Positions 1-6,177 of a DNA stretch of 6,400 nucleotides are shown piece by piece. Origin of the DNA: DATJPR01 sp035506295 (lineage in GTDB: Bacteria; Bacteroidota; Ignavibacteria; UBA10030; UBA6906); the NCBI GenBank assembly GCA_035506295.1, contig DATJPR010000298.1:1-6400 (forward strand), given 5' to 3'. A model generated the notes under the pieces. It was not told the origin of the DNA and searched no databases. It saw only the letters and a program-made list of their open reading frames with translations. Numbering within the stretch: the first letter of the stretch is position 1; each line of letters opens with the position of its first letter. Position numbers and translations under genes: made by a program.

Positions 1-579
1 GCCTCCCTGCATCGCGATGCTCTTCTCATCAACACATCGCGGGGGGCGGTGGTGGACAATGCTGCGCTTCGTGGAGATCTCGAAAAGAAACGGATCGGCG
101 GGGCGGTGCTGGATGTTTGGGAGGGGGAGCCGGCGCTCGACCGCGGCCTCCTTGACGTCGTGGAAATCGGGACCCCGCACATCGCGGGATATTCCCTCGA
201 TGGAAAAACGAACGCGGTTCGTTTGGTCTACGAATCTTTCTGCGCATGGACGAAGGGCCGGACGGTGTGGACCCTTGACGACCGAATGCTTCCCCCTGCG
301 GAATTGCCGGAGATCGCGCTGCCTCCGGGTTGGAAACTGAGTGACCGTTCGCTCGAAGAGTTGGTCCGGAAATGCTACGACATCCGTCGGGATGATCGTG
401 CCCTCCGGACAGCTTGCTCATCACATCCAAAGGATCTTCGTGCGCAATTCCAGAAGTTGAGGACGGGATATCGAGTGCGGCGCGAGTTCGCGGCGACGGT
501 CGTGCGAGGGGCTAGCTGGGAAGCCGAGGTTGTCCTCCGGTCACTAGGTTTCGCCGTCGATTCAAAGAGTAAGCAGTAG
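1..579 (+). CDS. pdxB: Erythronate-4-phosphate dehydrogenase PdxB, C-terminal part (5' end outside window)
   Basis: The reading frame is open from base 1 and ends at TAG 577-579, giving the last 192 residues of a protein whose family is usually about 380 long. It is a D-2-hydroxyacid dehydrogenase: the fragment starts in the NAD-binding domain (LLINTSRGAVVD) and carries the catalytic trio Arg14, Glu43 (DVWEGEP) and His60 (TPHIAG). Their spacing of 29 and 17 residues is that of E. coli PdxB (Arg208, Glu237, His254). The extension GYSLDGK after the histidine and the C-terminal dimerisation domain (YDIRRDD about 125-131, then a KLRTGY/RREF segment) separate PdxB from PGDH and other relatives. 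PdxB oxidises 4-phosphoerythronate in the cytoplasm, the second step of the DXP-dependent pyridoxal phosphate pathway. The last three codons and the stop lie inside a heptad repeat (568-601), so the extreme C-terminus may not be ancestral. It converges with hslU. Confidence 0.93.
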   Translation, partial: ASLHRDALLINTSRGAVVDNAALRGDLEKKRIGGAVLDVWEGEPALDRGLLDVVEIGTPHIAGYSLDGKTNAVRLVYESFCAWTKGRTVWTLDDRMLPPAELPEIALPPGWKLSDRSLEELVRKCYDIRRDDRALRTACSSHPKDLRAQFQKLRTGYRVRREFAATVVRGASWEAEVVLRSLGFAVDSKSKQ

Positions 580-669
580 GCAGTATGCAGTAAGCAGAAT
601 GTGGCCGATCGATATCACATGTGAATCCATTGCATCTTTCTGCCTACTGCTTACTCCCTACCGCTTACT
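568..669. repeat. Inverted repeat made of tandem 7-nt units (AGTARGC type), 34-nt arms
   Basis: The left arm (568-601) reads as heptads at 568-574, 575-581, 582-588 and 589-595: AGTAAGC, AGTAGGC, AGTATGC and AGTAAGC, followed by a partial unit AGAATG. The right arm (636-669), read on the minus strand, is built the same way: AGTAAGC at 669-663, GGTAGGG at 662-656, AGTAAGC at 655-649, AGTAGGC at 648-642, then AGAAAG. The arms pair over 34 positions with five mismatches, one of which can be a G-U pair in RNA. The 34-nt loop (602-635) holds the palindrome TCACATGTGA (615-624). The element sits between the convergent pdxB and hslU genes and could act as a bidirectional transcription end or RNA-stabilising hairpin, but no U-tract directly follows either side. 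I know of no named family for it. Heptanucleotide tandem repeats (STRR) in filamentous cyanobacteria are a loose analogy only. Confidence 0.85.
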
Positions 670-683
670 GTCTGGGTCGTCCA

Positions 684-718
684 CCCGCTCTCCCGTTCTC
701 CCCCTCCCCCTCTCTCCC
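684..718 (-). other. G-rich tract with G-quadruplex potential downstream of hslU
   Basis: On the minus strand, starting 5 nt after the hslU stop codon, there are five G-runs: 718-716 (3 G), 710-706 (5 G), 704-700 (5 G), 694-692 (3 G) and 686-684 (3 G). The spacers are 5, 1, 5 and 5 nt. This satisfies the usual G3+N1-7 pattern for an intramolecular quadruplex in hslU mRNA or in the DNA strand. The surrounding strand is almost pure purine. The tract lies between hslU and the right arm of the heptad inverted repeat. Whether it folds or matters is unknown; it could be simple low-complexity sequence. Confidence 0.5.
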
Positions 719-723
719 GCCTC

Positions 724-2130
724 TCACAGTATATACCTGGTCAAGTCCCTGTTCCTCACGATCCCCGCAAGCCGAGCATCGACCATGGCCTTATCGACGG
801 TTATCGATGTGATCGGGGTGTCGTCGGGGGCGTTGTACAGGACTTCTTCAAGCAATGTGGTGAGGATGGTGTGGAGCCGGCGGGCGCCGATGTTTTCCAC
901 CTGATCGTTGACTTCGGCCGCGGTCCGGGCGATCTCATGGATGGCGTCGTCGTTGAAGGAGAGTGTTATCCCTTCCGTCGCCAGAAGCGCTGCGTATTGT
1001 TTGATGAGGGCGTTCTCGGGAACGGTAAGGATCTTCACGAAATCTTCTTCAGACAGACTGTTGAGTTCGACGCGGATGGGGAAGCGGCCCTGGAGTTCGG
1101 GGATCAGGTCCGACGGTTTCGCGACATGGAACGCTCCCGAAGCGATGAACAGGATGTGGTCGGTTTTCACCATCCCGTACTTGGTGTTCACGCTCGAGCC
1201 CTCGACAATCGGGAGGAGATCGCGCTGGACCCCTTCGCGGGAGACATCCGGCCCTGCAACTTGTCCCTTCGCCCCCGCGATCTTGTCGATCTCGTCGATA
1301 AACACAATGCCGGAATTCTCAACGCGTTGAACCGCTTCTCTCACCGCGGCATCATGATCGATGAGTTTCTGGGCCTCCTCATTCGTGAGAATGTCCCGGG
1401 CTTCCGCGACCGTGGTCTTGCGCCGTTTCGTCTTCTTCTGCATCAAATTGCCGAACATATCCTGCAGGTTCAGGCTCATGTCATCGAGGCCCATCGGACC
1501 GATGACCTGCATGAGGGGGCTGCCCGTCTGGGCGGGAAGATCCAGCTCGATCATCCGTTCTTCCAGGCTTCCCGCATGGAGCTTCTCACGGAATTTCTCG
1601 CGTGTCGCCTTGTACCCCGGTTCCTCGGCGTGTTCAACCGCGGTCGGATCGTACCCTTCGGTGGCCGCACGTTTGGTTGGCGGAAGGAGGATGTCCAGGA
1701 TCCGTTCCTCGCTCAGGATCCTCGCCTTCTCCTCGACTTCCTGCCGGCGTTCGGACTTGACAAGAGTGATGGCGACGTCCATGAGGTCGCGGATGATCGA
1801 CTCCACATCTCTCCCGACGTAGCCGACTTCCGTAAACTTCGATGCCTCGACTTTGATGAAGGGGGCGCCTGACAGTCGTGCCAGGCGCCGCGCGATTTCG
1901 GTTTTCCCGACGCCGGTCGGCCCGATCAGGATGATATTGTTCGGCATGATCTCTTCGCGCAATCCAGCCGGTGCCTTCAGGCGGCGCCACCGGTTGCGAA
2001 GGGCGATCGCGACAGATTTCTTTGCCGCGTCCTGGCCGATGATGTACTTGTCGAGTTCCTTGACGATCGCCCGCGGGGTGAGCCGCGCGGCCGCGTCGTC
2101 TTGCAGCGCTGCAGGAATGGTCTTCTTCAC
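724..2130 (-). CDS. hslU: HslU, ATPase subunit of the HslUV protease
   Basis: This 468-residue AAA+ (Clp/Hsp100) unfoldase forms a hexamer that recognises, unfolds and threads cytoplasmic substrates into the HslV peptidase. Visible motifs are IIGQDAAKKSVAIALRNRWRR (29-50), Walker A GPTGVGKT (70-77), the pore loop GYVG (103-106), a charged I-domain at roughly 110-245, Walker B IVFIDE (275-280), the LQGRFPIRVEL segment with probable arginine finger Arg349, and sensor-2 GARRLHT with Arg417. The 349-417 distance equals that of E. coli Arg325-Arg393. The C-terminus RNRDLTRYIL has the family's terminal hydrophobic tail, which inserts into HslV. The start is GTG at 2130, overlapping the hslV stop by four bases (GTGA), which implies translational coupling. 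The protein is longer than the E. coli one (443 residues), partly through about 13 extra N-terminal residues. The gene is complete, with no odd residues seen. Confidence 0.97.
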   Translation of the reverse strand: MKKTIPAALQDDAAARLTPRAIVKELDKYIIGQDAAKKSVAIALRNRWRRLKAPAGLREEIMPNNIILIGPTGVGKTEIARRLARLSGAPFIKVEASKFTEVGYVGRDVESIIRDLMDVAITLVKSERRQEVEEKARILSEERILDILLPPTKRAATEGYDPTAVEHAEEPGYKATREKFREKLHAGSLEERMIELDLPAQTGSPLMQVIGPMGLDDMSLNLQDMFGNLMQKKTKRRKTTVAEARDILTNEEAQKLIDHDAAVREAVQRVENSGIVFIDEIDKIAGAKGQVAGPDVSREGVQRDLLPIVEGSSVNTKYGMVKTDHILFIASGAFHVAKPSDLIPELQGRFPIRVELNSLSEEDFVKILTVPENALIKQYAALLATEGITLSFNDDAIHEIARTAAEVNDQVENIGARRLHTILTTLLEEVLYNAPDDTPITSITVDKAMVDARLAGIVRNRDLTRYIL

Positions 2131-2663
2131 AGCTCTTCAAGGGTGATGACAGAATTCGTGTAGATGCAGATTCCGGCCGCGGTCTCCAGGGATTCCTGGA
2201 CGATTTCGCGGCAGGTCAACGTCGAATGCTTCACGAGCATGCGTGCGGCGGCCACGGCGTAGCTCCCGCCGGAGCCGATGGCGACGATGCCGTCGTCCGG
2301 TTCGATGATCTCGCCGGAACCGGAAATCACAAGAGCTTTCTGTCCGTCCAGCACCGCGAGGAGAGCTTCGAGCTGCCGGAGGTATTTGTCGGTGCGCCAC
2401 TCTTTGGCGAGGTCCACGGCCGCACGTTCCAGTTGGCCGCGGTGCTTTTCGAGATGCTCTTCGAACTTTCCGAACAGGGTGAAGGCATCCGCCGCGGCTC
2501 CGGCAAACCCCGCGAGGATCCTGTCGTTGTACATCTTCCGCACCTTGCGGGCGTTGTGCTTCATCACGGTCTGACCGACGGTGACCTGACCGTCCGATCC
2601 AATGACCGTTTGTCCCTGGTAGGTGAGACCGAGGACGGTGGTTGATCTGATTTCGGGGTTCAT
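2127..2663 (-). CDS. hslV: HslV, peptidase subunit of the HslUV protease
   Basis: This 178-residue protein is an N-terminal nucleophile (Ntn) hydrolase related to the proteasome beta subunit; two hexameric rings form the proteolytic chamber capped by HslU. A seven-residue leader, MNPEIRS, precedes TTVLGL, so the mature enzyme should begin at Thr8 (Thr1 of the active form). Asp24 (mature 17) in IGSDGQVT and Lys40 (mature 33) in KHNARKVRKMYNDRILAGFAG are the other expected active-site residues. Further family signatures are AADAFTLF, LAKEWRTDKYLRQLEALL, IAIGSGG-type VAIGSGGSYA, and the end ICIYTNSVITLEEL. Length is normal. It lies 31 bp downstream of rpoN. The leader before the ATG (2664-2694) is C-rich on the coding strand and has no Shine-Dalgarno sequence, so translation may depend on coupling or on an SD-independent mode. 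Confidence 0.97.
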   Translation of the reverse strand: MNPEIRSTTVLGLTYQGQTVIGSDGQVTVGQTVMKHNARKVRKMYNDRILAGFAGAAADAFTLFGKFEEHLEKHRGQLERAAVDLAKEWRTDKYLRQLEALLAVLDGQKALVISGSGEIIEPDDGIVAIGSGGSYAVAAARMLVKHSTLTCREIVQESLETAAGICIYTNSVITLEEL

Positions 2664-2694
2664 GGTTGTTCGGCGATGGGCGGGGGGAGGGACG

Positions 2695-4155
2695 TCAGGT
2701 AAGGCGTCGTCGCAGGCGCGCGATGGGAATCTGCATAGCTTCGCGGTACTTTGCCACGGTTCGGCGGGCGATATTCAGCCCCTGGTTGTTCAACAATTCG
2801 CCCAGCCGCTGATCGCTCAATGGGTGGTTCGGGTCCTCGGCGTCGATCAGCGTCTTGAGTTTCCGCTTGACCTCCTTGTTGGAGACCTCGTCGCCATCCG
2901 TCGTGCTGATCGCGTCGCTGAAGAAATGCCGGAGGGAGAACACGCCGTAATCCGTCTGAACGTATTTGCTCTTGACAACGCGGCTGATGGTGGAGACGTC
3001 CATGCCGATGACTTCGGCAATATCTTTGTAGATCATCGGCCGGAGCCCTTCGCCGGTCTCGAAGAACTCGCGCTGCTTCTCGACGATGGTACGCATGACC
3101 TTCAGCATGGTTTCGCGGCGCTGATGGATCGAGCTGATGAACCATTTCGCCGCCTCGAACCGCTGCCGGATGAAATCCTTGGCTTCCGCCGAGACGCCGT
3201 TCTTTTTCCGCTTCGACATCAGCTCCTTGTATGCCCTGTTGATGCGAAGCGGGGGGACATTCCGGTCGTTGAGGGAGATCACGAAATCCGTCTCGCCCTT
3301 GGCAACGATGTAGTCCGGGACGACGTAATTCTCTTGCTGGATGAATTCCCCCTCGCCGGGCTTCGGGTTCAGGTGCTGGATCGCCTCGAGCACCCGTTTC
3401 AGCTCATCGTTGGAGATTCCGAGCTTCTTCGTGAGCTCCTCGTAGTGCCGCATGGTGAAGTCGTCGTAGAACTCCGTCAGGATCCGGAGCGCGACCGCGC
3501 GGAGGGCGAGATCAATGGGAGCAAGCTCCATCTGCACCGTCAGGCATTCCTGCAAGCTTCGAGAGCCGATGCCGACGGGGTCGAGCCGCTGAATCTGTTT
3601 GAGGACGCCTTCGGCTTTTTCGAGCGAAATAGAAAGTGCGTGGGTGAGGTTCAGGTCCTGAACGATCGCCGCGAGATCCCGCCGGAGGTACCCGTCCTCA
3701 TCGATGTTGCCGATGATTTCCTCTCCGAGAAGCTGTTCCTCGTCGTCGAAATCGAGGAGCATGACCTGTTGCAGGAGGCGATGGTAGAGCGGAATCTGAT
3801 CGGGGAAGGGGAGATCCTCCCGCTCCTCGTCATCGAATGGCTGCTGTGTCTTGAACCCTCCCGTATCATCGTTCATGTAGTCGTCGATGGTGTACTTGTC
3901 CTCCTCGGCCTCCTTCTGCGCCTCTTCCGCCTTGGGTTCCTCCGCCTCTGCGGTTTCGGCGCTCTCCTTCTCGGGCTCCTCCTGCGTCTGCTCTGTCTCT
4001 TCTTCGAACCCTTCTTCGAGCAAGGGGTTCATCTCGAGCTCGGCCTTGATCTTCTGCTCGAGGGCAAGTGTCGGAAGCTGCAGCATCTTCAGGTACTGGA
4101 CCTGTTGAGGCGACAGCTTCATCATCATCTTATGTTGTAGCGAAATATTCAGCAT
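2695..4155 (-). CDS. rpoN: RNA polymerase sigma-54 factor RpoN
   Basis: This 486-residue protein directs RNA polymerase to -24/-12 promoters, where open-complex formation needs an AAA+ enhancer-binding activator. Region I (about 1-48) is the activator-interacting domain (KLSPQQVQYLKMLQLPTLAL, ending ELEMNPLLEEG). Region II (about 50-100) is a low-complexity Glu-rich linker. The core-binding domain follows (e.g. LLGEEIIGNIDEDGYLRRD; IQRLDPVGIGSRSLQECL). The C-terminal DNA-binding part includes the helix-turn-helix (DIAEVIGMDVSTISRVVKSK) and the RpoN box ARRTVAKYRE (463-472). Length and architecture are normal. The ATG at 4155 gives the expected N-terminus; no clear Shine-Dalgarno sequence precedes it. 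The upstream gene stops only 4 bp before it, which suggests reinitiation. Regions I and II resemble FCB-group proteins. I see no convincing -24/-12 promoter in this window, so nothing here shows its targets or autoregulation. Confidence 0.97.
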   Translation of the reverse strand: MLNISLQHKMMMKLSPQQVQYLKMLQLPTLALEQKIKAELEMNPLLEEGFEEETEQTQEEPEKESAETAEAEEPKAEEAQKEAEEDKYTIDDYMNDDTGGFKTQQPFDDEEREDLPFPDQIPLYHRLLQQVMLLDFDDEEQLLGEEIIGNIDEDGYLRRDLAAIVQDLNLTHALSISLEKAEGVLKQIQRLDPVGIGSRSLQECLTVQMELAPIDLALRAVALRILTEFYDDFTMRHYEELTKKLGISNDELKRVLEAIQHLNPKPGEGEFIQQENYVVPDYIVAKGETDFVISLNDRNVPPLRINRAYKELMSKRKKNGVSAEAKDFIRQRFEAAKWFISSIHQRRETMLKVMRTIVEKQREFFETGEGLRPMIYKDIAEVIGMDVSTISRVVKSKYVQTDYGVFSLRHFFSDAISTTDGDEVSNKEVKRKLKTLIDAEDPNHPLSDQRLGELLNNQGLNIARRTVAKYREAMQIPIARLRRRLT

Positions 4156-4159
4156 AGGA

Positions 4160-4747
4160 TCAACGAATATCCATTCCGCTCACTGCATCCTTGCCCTTGC
4201 ATGCCTCACGGAACTCCTCGTACCACGAGGCCCCGTACTTTCGCTTCAGCGGATCCCGCAGGAACTCGTACAGGGGGATGTTCTCGGCGCGTCCGCGCGC
4301 CCTTCCCGCCTGGCACTCGGGAATCTGTTCATAGTGCAGGACCTCGTGACCGTGGTTGCGGGCCCGGATGGGGAACAAATGACACGAGATGGGCTTCCGC
4401 CACGAGGTGAGGCCTTCTTCGTACGCTCGCTCAAAGGCGCAACGCGCGATCCCGCCCCTGTCGAAGTACACGAAGACACATTCCTTATCTTCGACGCACA
4501 CGGTGGCATAGTCGCCCGGCCTTCCTTCGAACGCCCCGTCGCGTTTGAGCACCGCGAGGTTCTCCTCACTGAGGAACCGCGCGGCAAAAGGAACGGCCGC
4601 ACGCAATGCATCAAGTTCGTCGTCGGCCAGCGGCGCGCCGCGCCATCCGGCGATGCAGCAGCACGCGCCGTGGCACTTCTCAAGGTCGCAGCAGAAATGC
4701 TCGCTGCGGATGTCATCATCAATTCGAACAGCCTGGATCTCAAGCAT
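4160..4747 (-). CDS. DUF3109-family cysteine-rich protein (YkgJ-like, putative metal or Fe-S binding)
   Basis: This 195-residue protein resembles the DUF3109 family seen mainly in Bacteroidota and relatives; the family has no established function that I know. The N-terminal cluster has Cys19, 20, 25, 29, 30 and 31 (HFCCDLEKCHGACCCIAGW). Later come Cys84, Cys90 in KECVFVYF, Cys103 in IARCAFERAYEEG, Cys122 in WRKPISCHLFPIR, Cys145 and Cys183. The C-x3-C-x(1-2)-C arrangement, together with the late KPISCHLFPIR motif, is what suggests bound Zn or an Fe-S cluster; that is inference. There is no signal peptide or membrane segment, so it is probably cytoplasmic. The frame stays open upstream to 5116, but that part lies inside dprA in another frame and is not family-like. 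ATG 4747 is chosen because homology begins there, with AGGG 8 nt upstream as a modest ribosome site. rpoN starts 4 bp after its stop. Confidence 0.85.
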   Translation of the reverse strand: MLEIQAVRIDDDIRSEHFCCDLEKCHGACCCIAGWRGAPLADDELDALRAAVPFAARFLSEENLAVLKRDGAFEGRPGDYATVCVEDKECVFVYFDRGGIARCAFERAYEEGLTSWRKPISCHLFPIRARNHGHEVLHYEQIPECQAGRARGRAENIPLYEFLRDPLKRKYGASWYEEFREACKGKDAVSGMDIR

Positions 4748-4789
4748 CAAGGGTGCCCTGGATCCCTCTCTCGAGAAGAAAGATACGGA

Positions 4790-4827
4790 TTTCCGGTCAA
4801 TTCTAAAAGACCGAAAGAAACTTTCAC
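4790..4827 (-). promoter_or_regulatory. Candidate sigma-70-type promoter with an inverted repeat over the -10
   Basis: On the minus strand, GTGAAA (4827-4822, four of six matches to TTGACA) is followed after 16 bp by TAGAAT (4805-4800, five of six to TATAAT), about 50 bp before the DUF3109 gene. The -35 overlaps the dprA stop codon. An inverted repeat brackets the -10: GACCGAAA at 4809-4816 against TTTCCGGTC at 4790-4798 (eight pairs and one bulged base, 10-nt loop). It could be an operator, or alternatively a weak hairpin at the end of dprA; no U-run follows. This gap is more AT-rich than the genes. The promoter assignment is speculative because the organism's promoter consensus is unknown. 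Confidence 0.28.
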
Positions 4828-5951
4828 GCTCGGATGAAGTACTTCCCAGGTCGCTGTCTGACAACACCCTTGAATTCAAGCGAGAGAAGATGCACCAGGA
4901 CATCGGCGACGGGCATTTTGGCGAGACTGGCGAGCGCATCGACGTGCACGGTCTGTCCCTCAGGGAGAACGTCCACAATCGCACGCTCGAAGAACGATAG
5001 TTCCTCCCTCGGACCTGATTCAGCGCCGCTTGATGGTCGCGATCTGCCCGACAGTTTCGGCGCAAGCTCCTGAAGGACCTCATCCACTGATTCGACAAGA
5101 AGCGCCTTTCCCTCACGGATCAGCCGGTTGGTGCCGCTGGGCCGTTTGGGGTTGATCGAAGAGGGCAGGGCGAACACTTCACGGTTCTGGTCCAGCGCCG
5201 TCGCAGCAGTGATCAATGCACCGCCCTCGGTGCCTGTCTCCACCACGATCGTCCCCAGCGTCATCCCGCTGATGAGCCTGTTACGACGCGGGAAGTTCAC
5301 CGCATCCGGTTTCGTTCCCATCGGAAATTCCGAGAGGACGGCGCCCTGCGACATCATGCGTTCGGCGATCACGCGGTTCTCGGGCGGATAGAGCACGTCC
5401 ACGCCCGAACCGATGATCGCCACCGTCCGGCCTCCATGCCGCAGCGTGGACGAATGTGCCGCGGTATCGATCCCCCTGGCCAGGCCGCTGACGACCGTGA
5501 GGCCTGCGCGGGCAAATTCTTCCGCGAACCACTCGGCCATCCGGATGCCGTACGGGGAGGGTTCGCGCGTCCCGACAATCGCCAGTGAAGAGTCGTCATC
5601 TTTCGACAACGTCCCTCTCGCGAAGAGTATCAGAGGCGGATCGTAAATCCGCTTTAGTCCGGTTGGGTAGGCTTCTTCCCAGAGCGTGACGACACTGCCT
5701 CCGTATCGTTCAAGCGCGGCAATCTGGCGGTCTGCATACAGTTCGGCCTCTGCGCGTTCTTTGCCTCTGGAGAATGCGCGGATGGTCCGGGCCAACCTTG
5801 TATCGATGCCGTTGGCGGCAGCGAGTTCGGAGAGGGAAGCGTCGAGGATCGCTCGAGGATCGTGAAGGTGGTCGACCAGCGCCCGGAGCCGGTGTGGCCC
5901 GATCCCGGGAATCTGCGTGAGGGCCAGCAGCACTCGAATCTTTGCCGTCAT
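4824..5951 (-). CDS. dprA: DNA-processing protein DprA (Smf)
   Basis: This 375-residue protein binds incoming single-stranded DNA in the cytoplasm and loads RecA during natural transformation; it also occurs in bacteria not known to be competent. The N-terminus is a helix-hairpin-helix-like/SAM region (ALTQIPGIGPHRLRALV, 10-26). The Rossmann-fold core runs from about 80 to 295: AIVGTREPSPYG (124-135), VVSGLARGIDTAAH (153-166), GSGVDVLYPPEN (181-192), FPRRNRLISG (220-229), Glu238, GGALITA (243-249) and GTNRLIREGKALLV. A winged-helix domain of the DprA C-terminal type follows after a Ser/Arg/Gly-rich linker (about 310-375). The length is typical. The family's usual SGALITA is GGALITA here, and VPGS is LPSS; neither is alarming. 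ATG 5951 has a strong Shine-Dalgarno sequence. No other competence gene is in the window. Its distance from the next gene (76 bp) leaves room for a separate promoter. Confidence 0.95.
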   Translation of the reverse strand: MTAKIRVLLALTQIPGIGPHRLRALVDHLHDPRAILDASLSELAAANGIDTRLARTIRAFSRGKERAEAELYADRQIAALERYGGSVVTLWEEAYPTGLKRIYDPPLILFARGTLSKDDDSSLAIVGTREPSPYGIRMAEWFAEEFARAGLTVVSGLARGIDTAAHSSTLRHGGRTVAIIGSGVDVLYPPENRVIAERMMSQGAVLSEFPMGTKPDAVNFPRRNRLISGMTLGTIVVETGTEGGALITAATALDQNREVFALPSSINPKRPSGTNRLIREGKALLVESVDEVLQELAPKLSGRSRPSSGAESGPREELSFFERAIVDVLPEGQTVHVDALASLAKMPVADVLVHLLSLEFKGVVRQRPGKYFIRA

Positions 5952-5956
5952 CTTTG

Positions 5957-5966
5957 CCCCTTCCTT
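5957..5966 (-). promoter_or_regulatory. Ribosome binding site of dprA
   Basis: AAGGAAGGGG on the minus strand lies 5 nt before the ATG at 5951 and supports that start. It is the only strong Shine-Dalgarno sequence in the window; the starts of rpoN and hslV have none that I can see, and hslU has at best a GAAGAG immediately before its GTG. Confidence 0.7.
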
Positions 5967-6034
5967 GAGTGAGGCGGGAGGGAGCGGCGGGATGCCATTC
6001 CTGCAAAACCAAACGTCGATTCTGCTCGTTGGCG

Positions 6035-6164
6035 AGGAGTAGGAAGAATGACGTAAGAAGTAGGAAGGAATCGTCTCAGGATTTGAGGCCGCGGTACCAG
6101 TGAGATCTTGATTACCTGCAATGATCTCTTTCTTCCTACGTCTTCCTTCCTACATCCTACTCCT
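6035..6164. repeat. Inverted repeat made of tandem 7-nt units (AGTAGGA type)
   Basis: The left arm holds heptads at 6038-6044 (AGTAGGA), 6045-6051 (AGAATGA), 6052-6058 (CGTAAGA), 6059-6065 (AGTAGGA) and a diverged 6066-6072. The right arm, read on the minus strand, holds AGTAGGA (6161-6155), TGTAGGA (6154-6148), AGGAAGA (6147-6141), CGTAGGA (6140-6134) and AGAAAGA (6133-6127). The outermost ten bases (AGGAGTAGGA, 6035-6044 against 6164-6155) pair perfectly; further in the pairing is patchy, and alternative registers are possible. The loop contains a second small inverted repeat, GAGATC (6102-6107) with GATCTC (6123-6128). The element fills most of the gap between the phosphohexomutase stop and dprA, so it may mark a transcript end or a leader structure. 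It is built like the element at 568-669, but its loop is unrelated. Confidence 0.8.
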
Positions 6165-6177
6165 AGATTCTCGGGAA

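Noticed and set aside
568..669. CRISPR array or ordinary rho-independent terminator.
   Set aside because: The units are 7 nt, without spacers of constant length, so this is not CRISPR. The stem is long and imperfect, with a 34-nt loop and no adjacent T-run, so it is not a classical terminator.
599..904. A plus-strand ORF of about 100 codons starting in the pdxB-hslU gap.
   Set aside because: It starts in the repeat element and continues antisense into the hslU 3' end; composition is low-complexity Ser/Pro/Leu from the CT-rich tract.
871..1872. A 333-codon plus-strand ORF opposite hslU.
   Set aside because: It is antisense to well-conserved hslU sequence, with no recognisable motif and no ribosome site; a GC-rich shadow frame.
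2623..4140. A 505-codon plus-strand ORF opposite rpoN.
   Set aside because: It is antisense to a full sigma-54 gene with all its domains. The translation is rich in Leu, Val, Asp and Arg without domain motifs, as expected of a mirror frame in GC-rich coding DNA.
4669..4690. TGGCAC followed by TCGCA, resembling a sigma-54 -24/-12 promoter.
   Set aside because: It lies inside the DUF3109 gene on the opposite strand, and the base pair at the -12 position is GG rather than GC at the required 10-nt spacing.
4748..5116. N-terminal extension of the DUF3109 protein by 123 residues to a start at 5116.
   Set aside because: The added part is Arg/Ser-rich, lies mostly within dprA in another frame, and precedes the point where family-like sequence begins.
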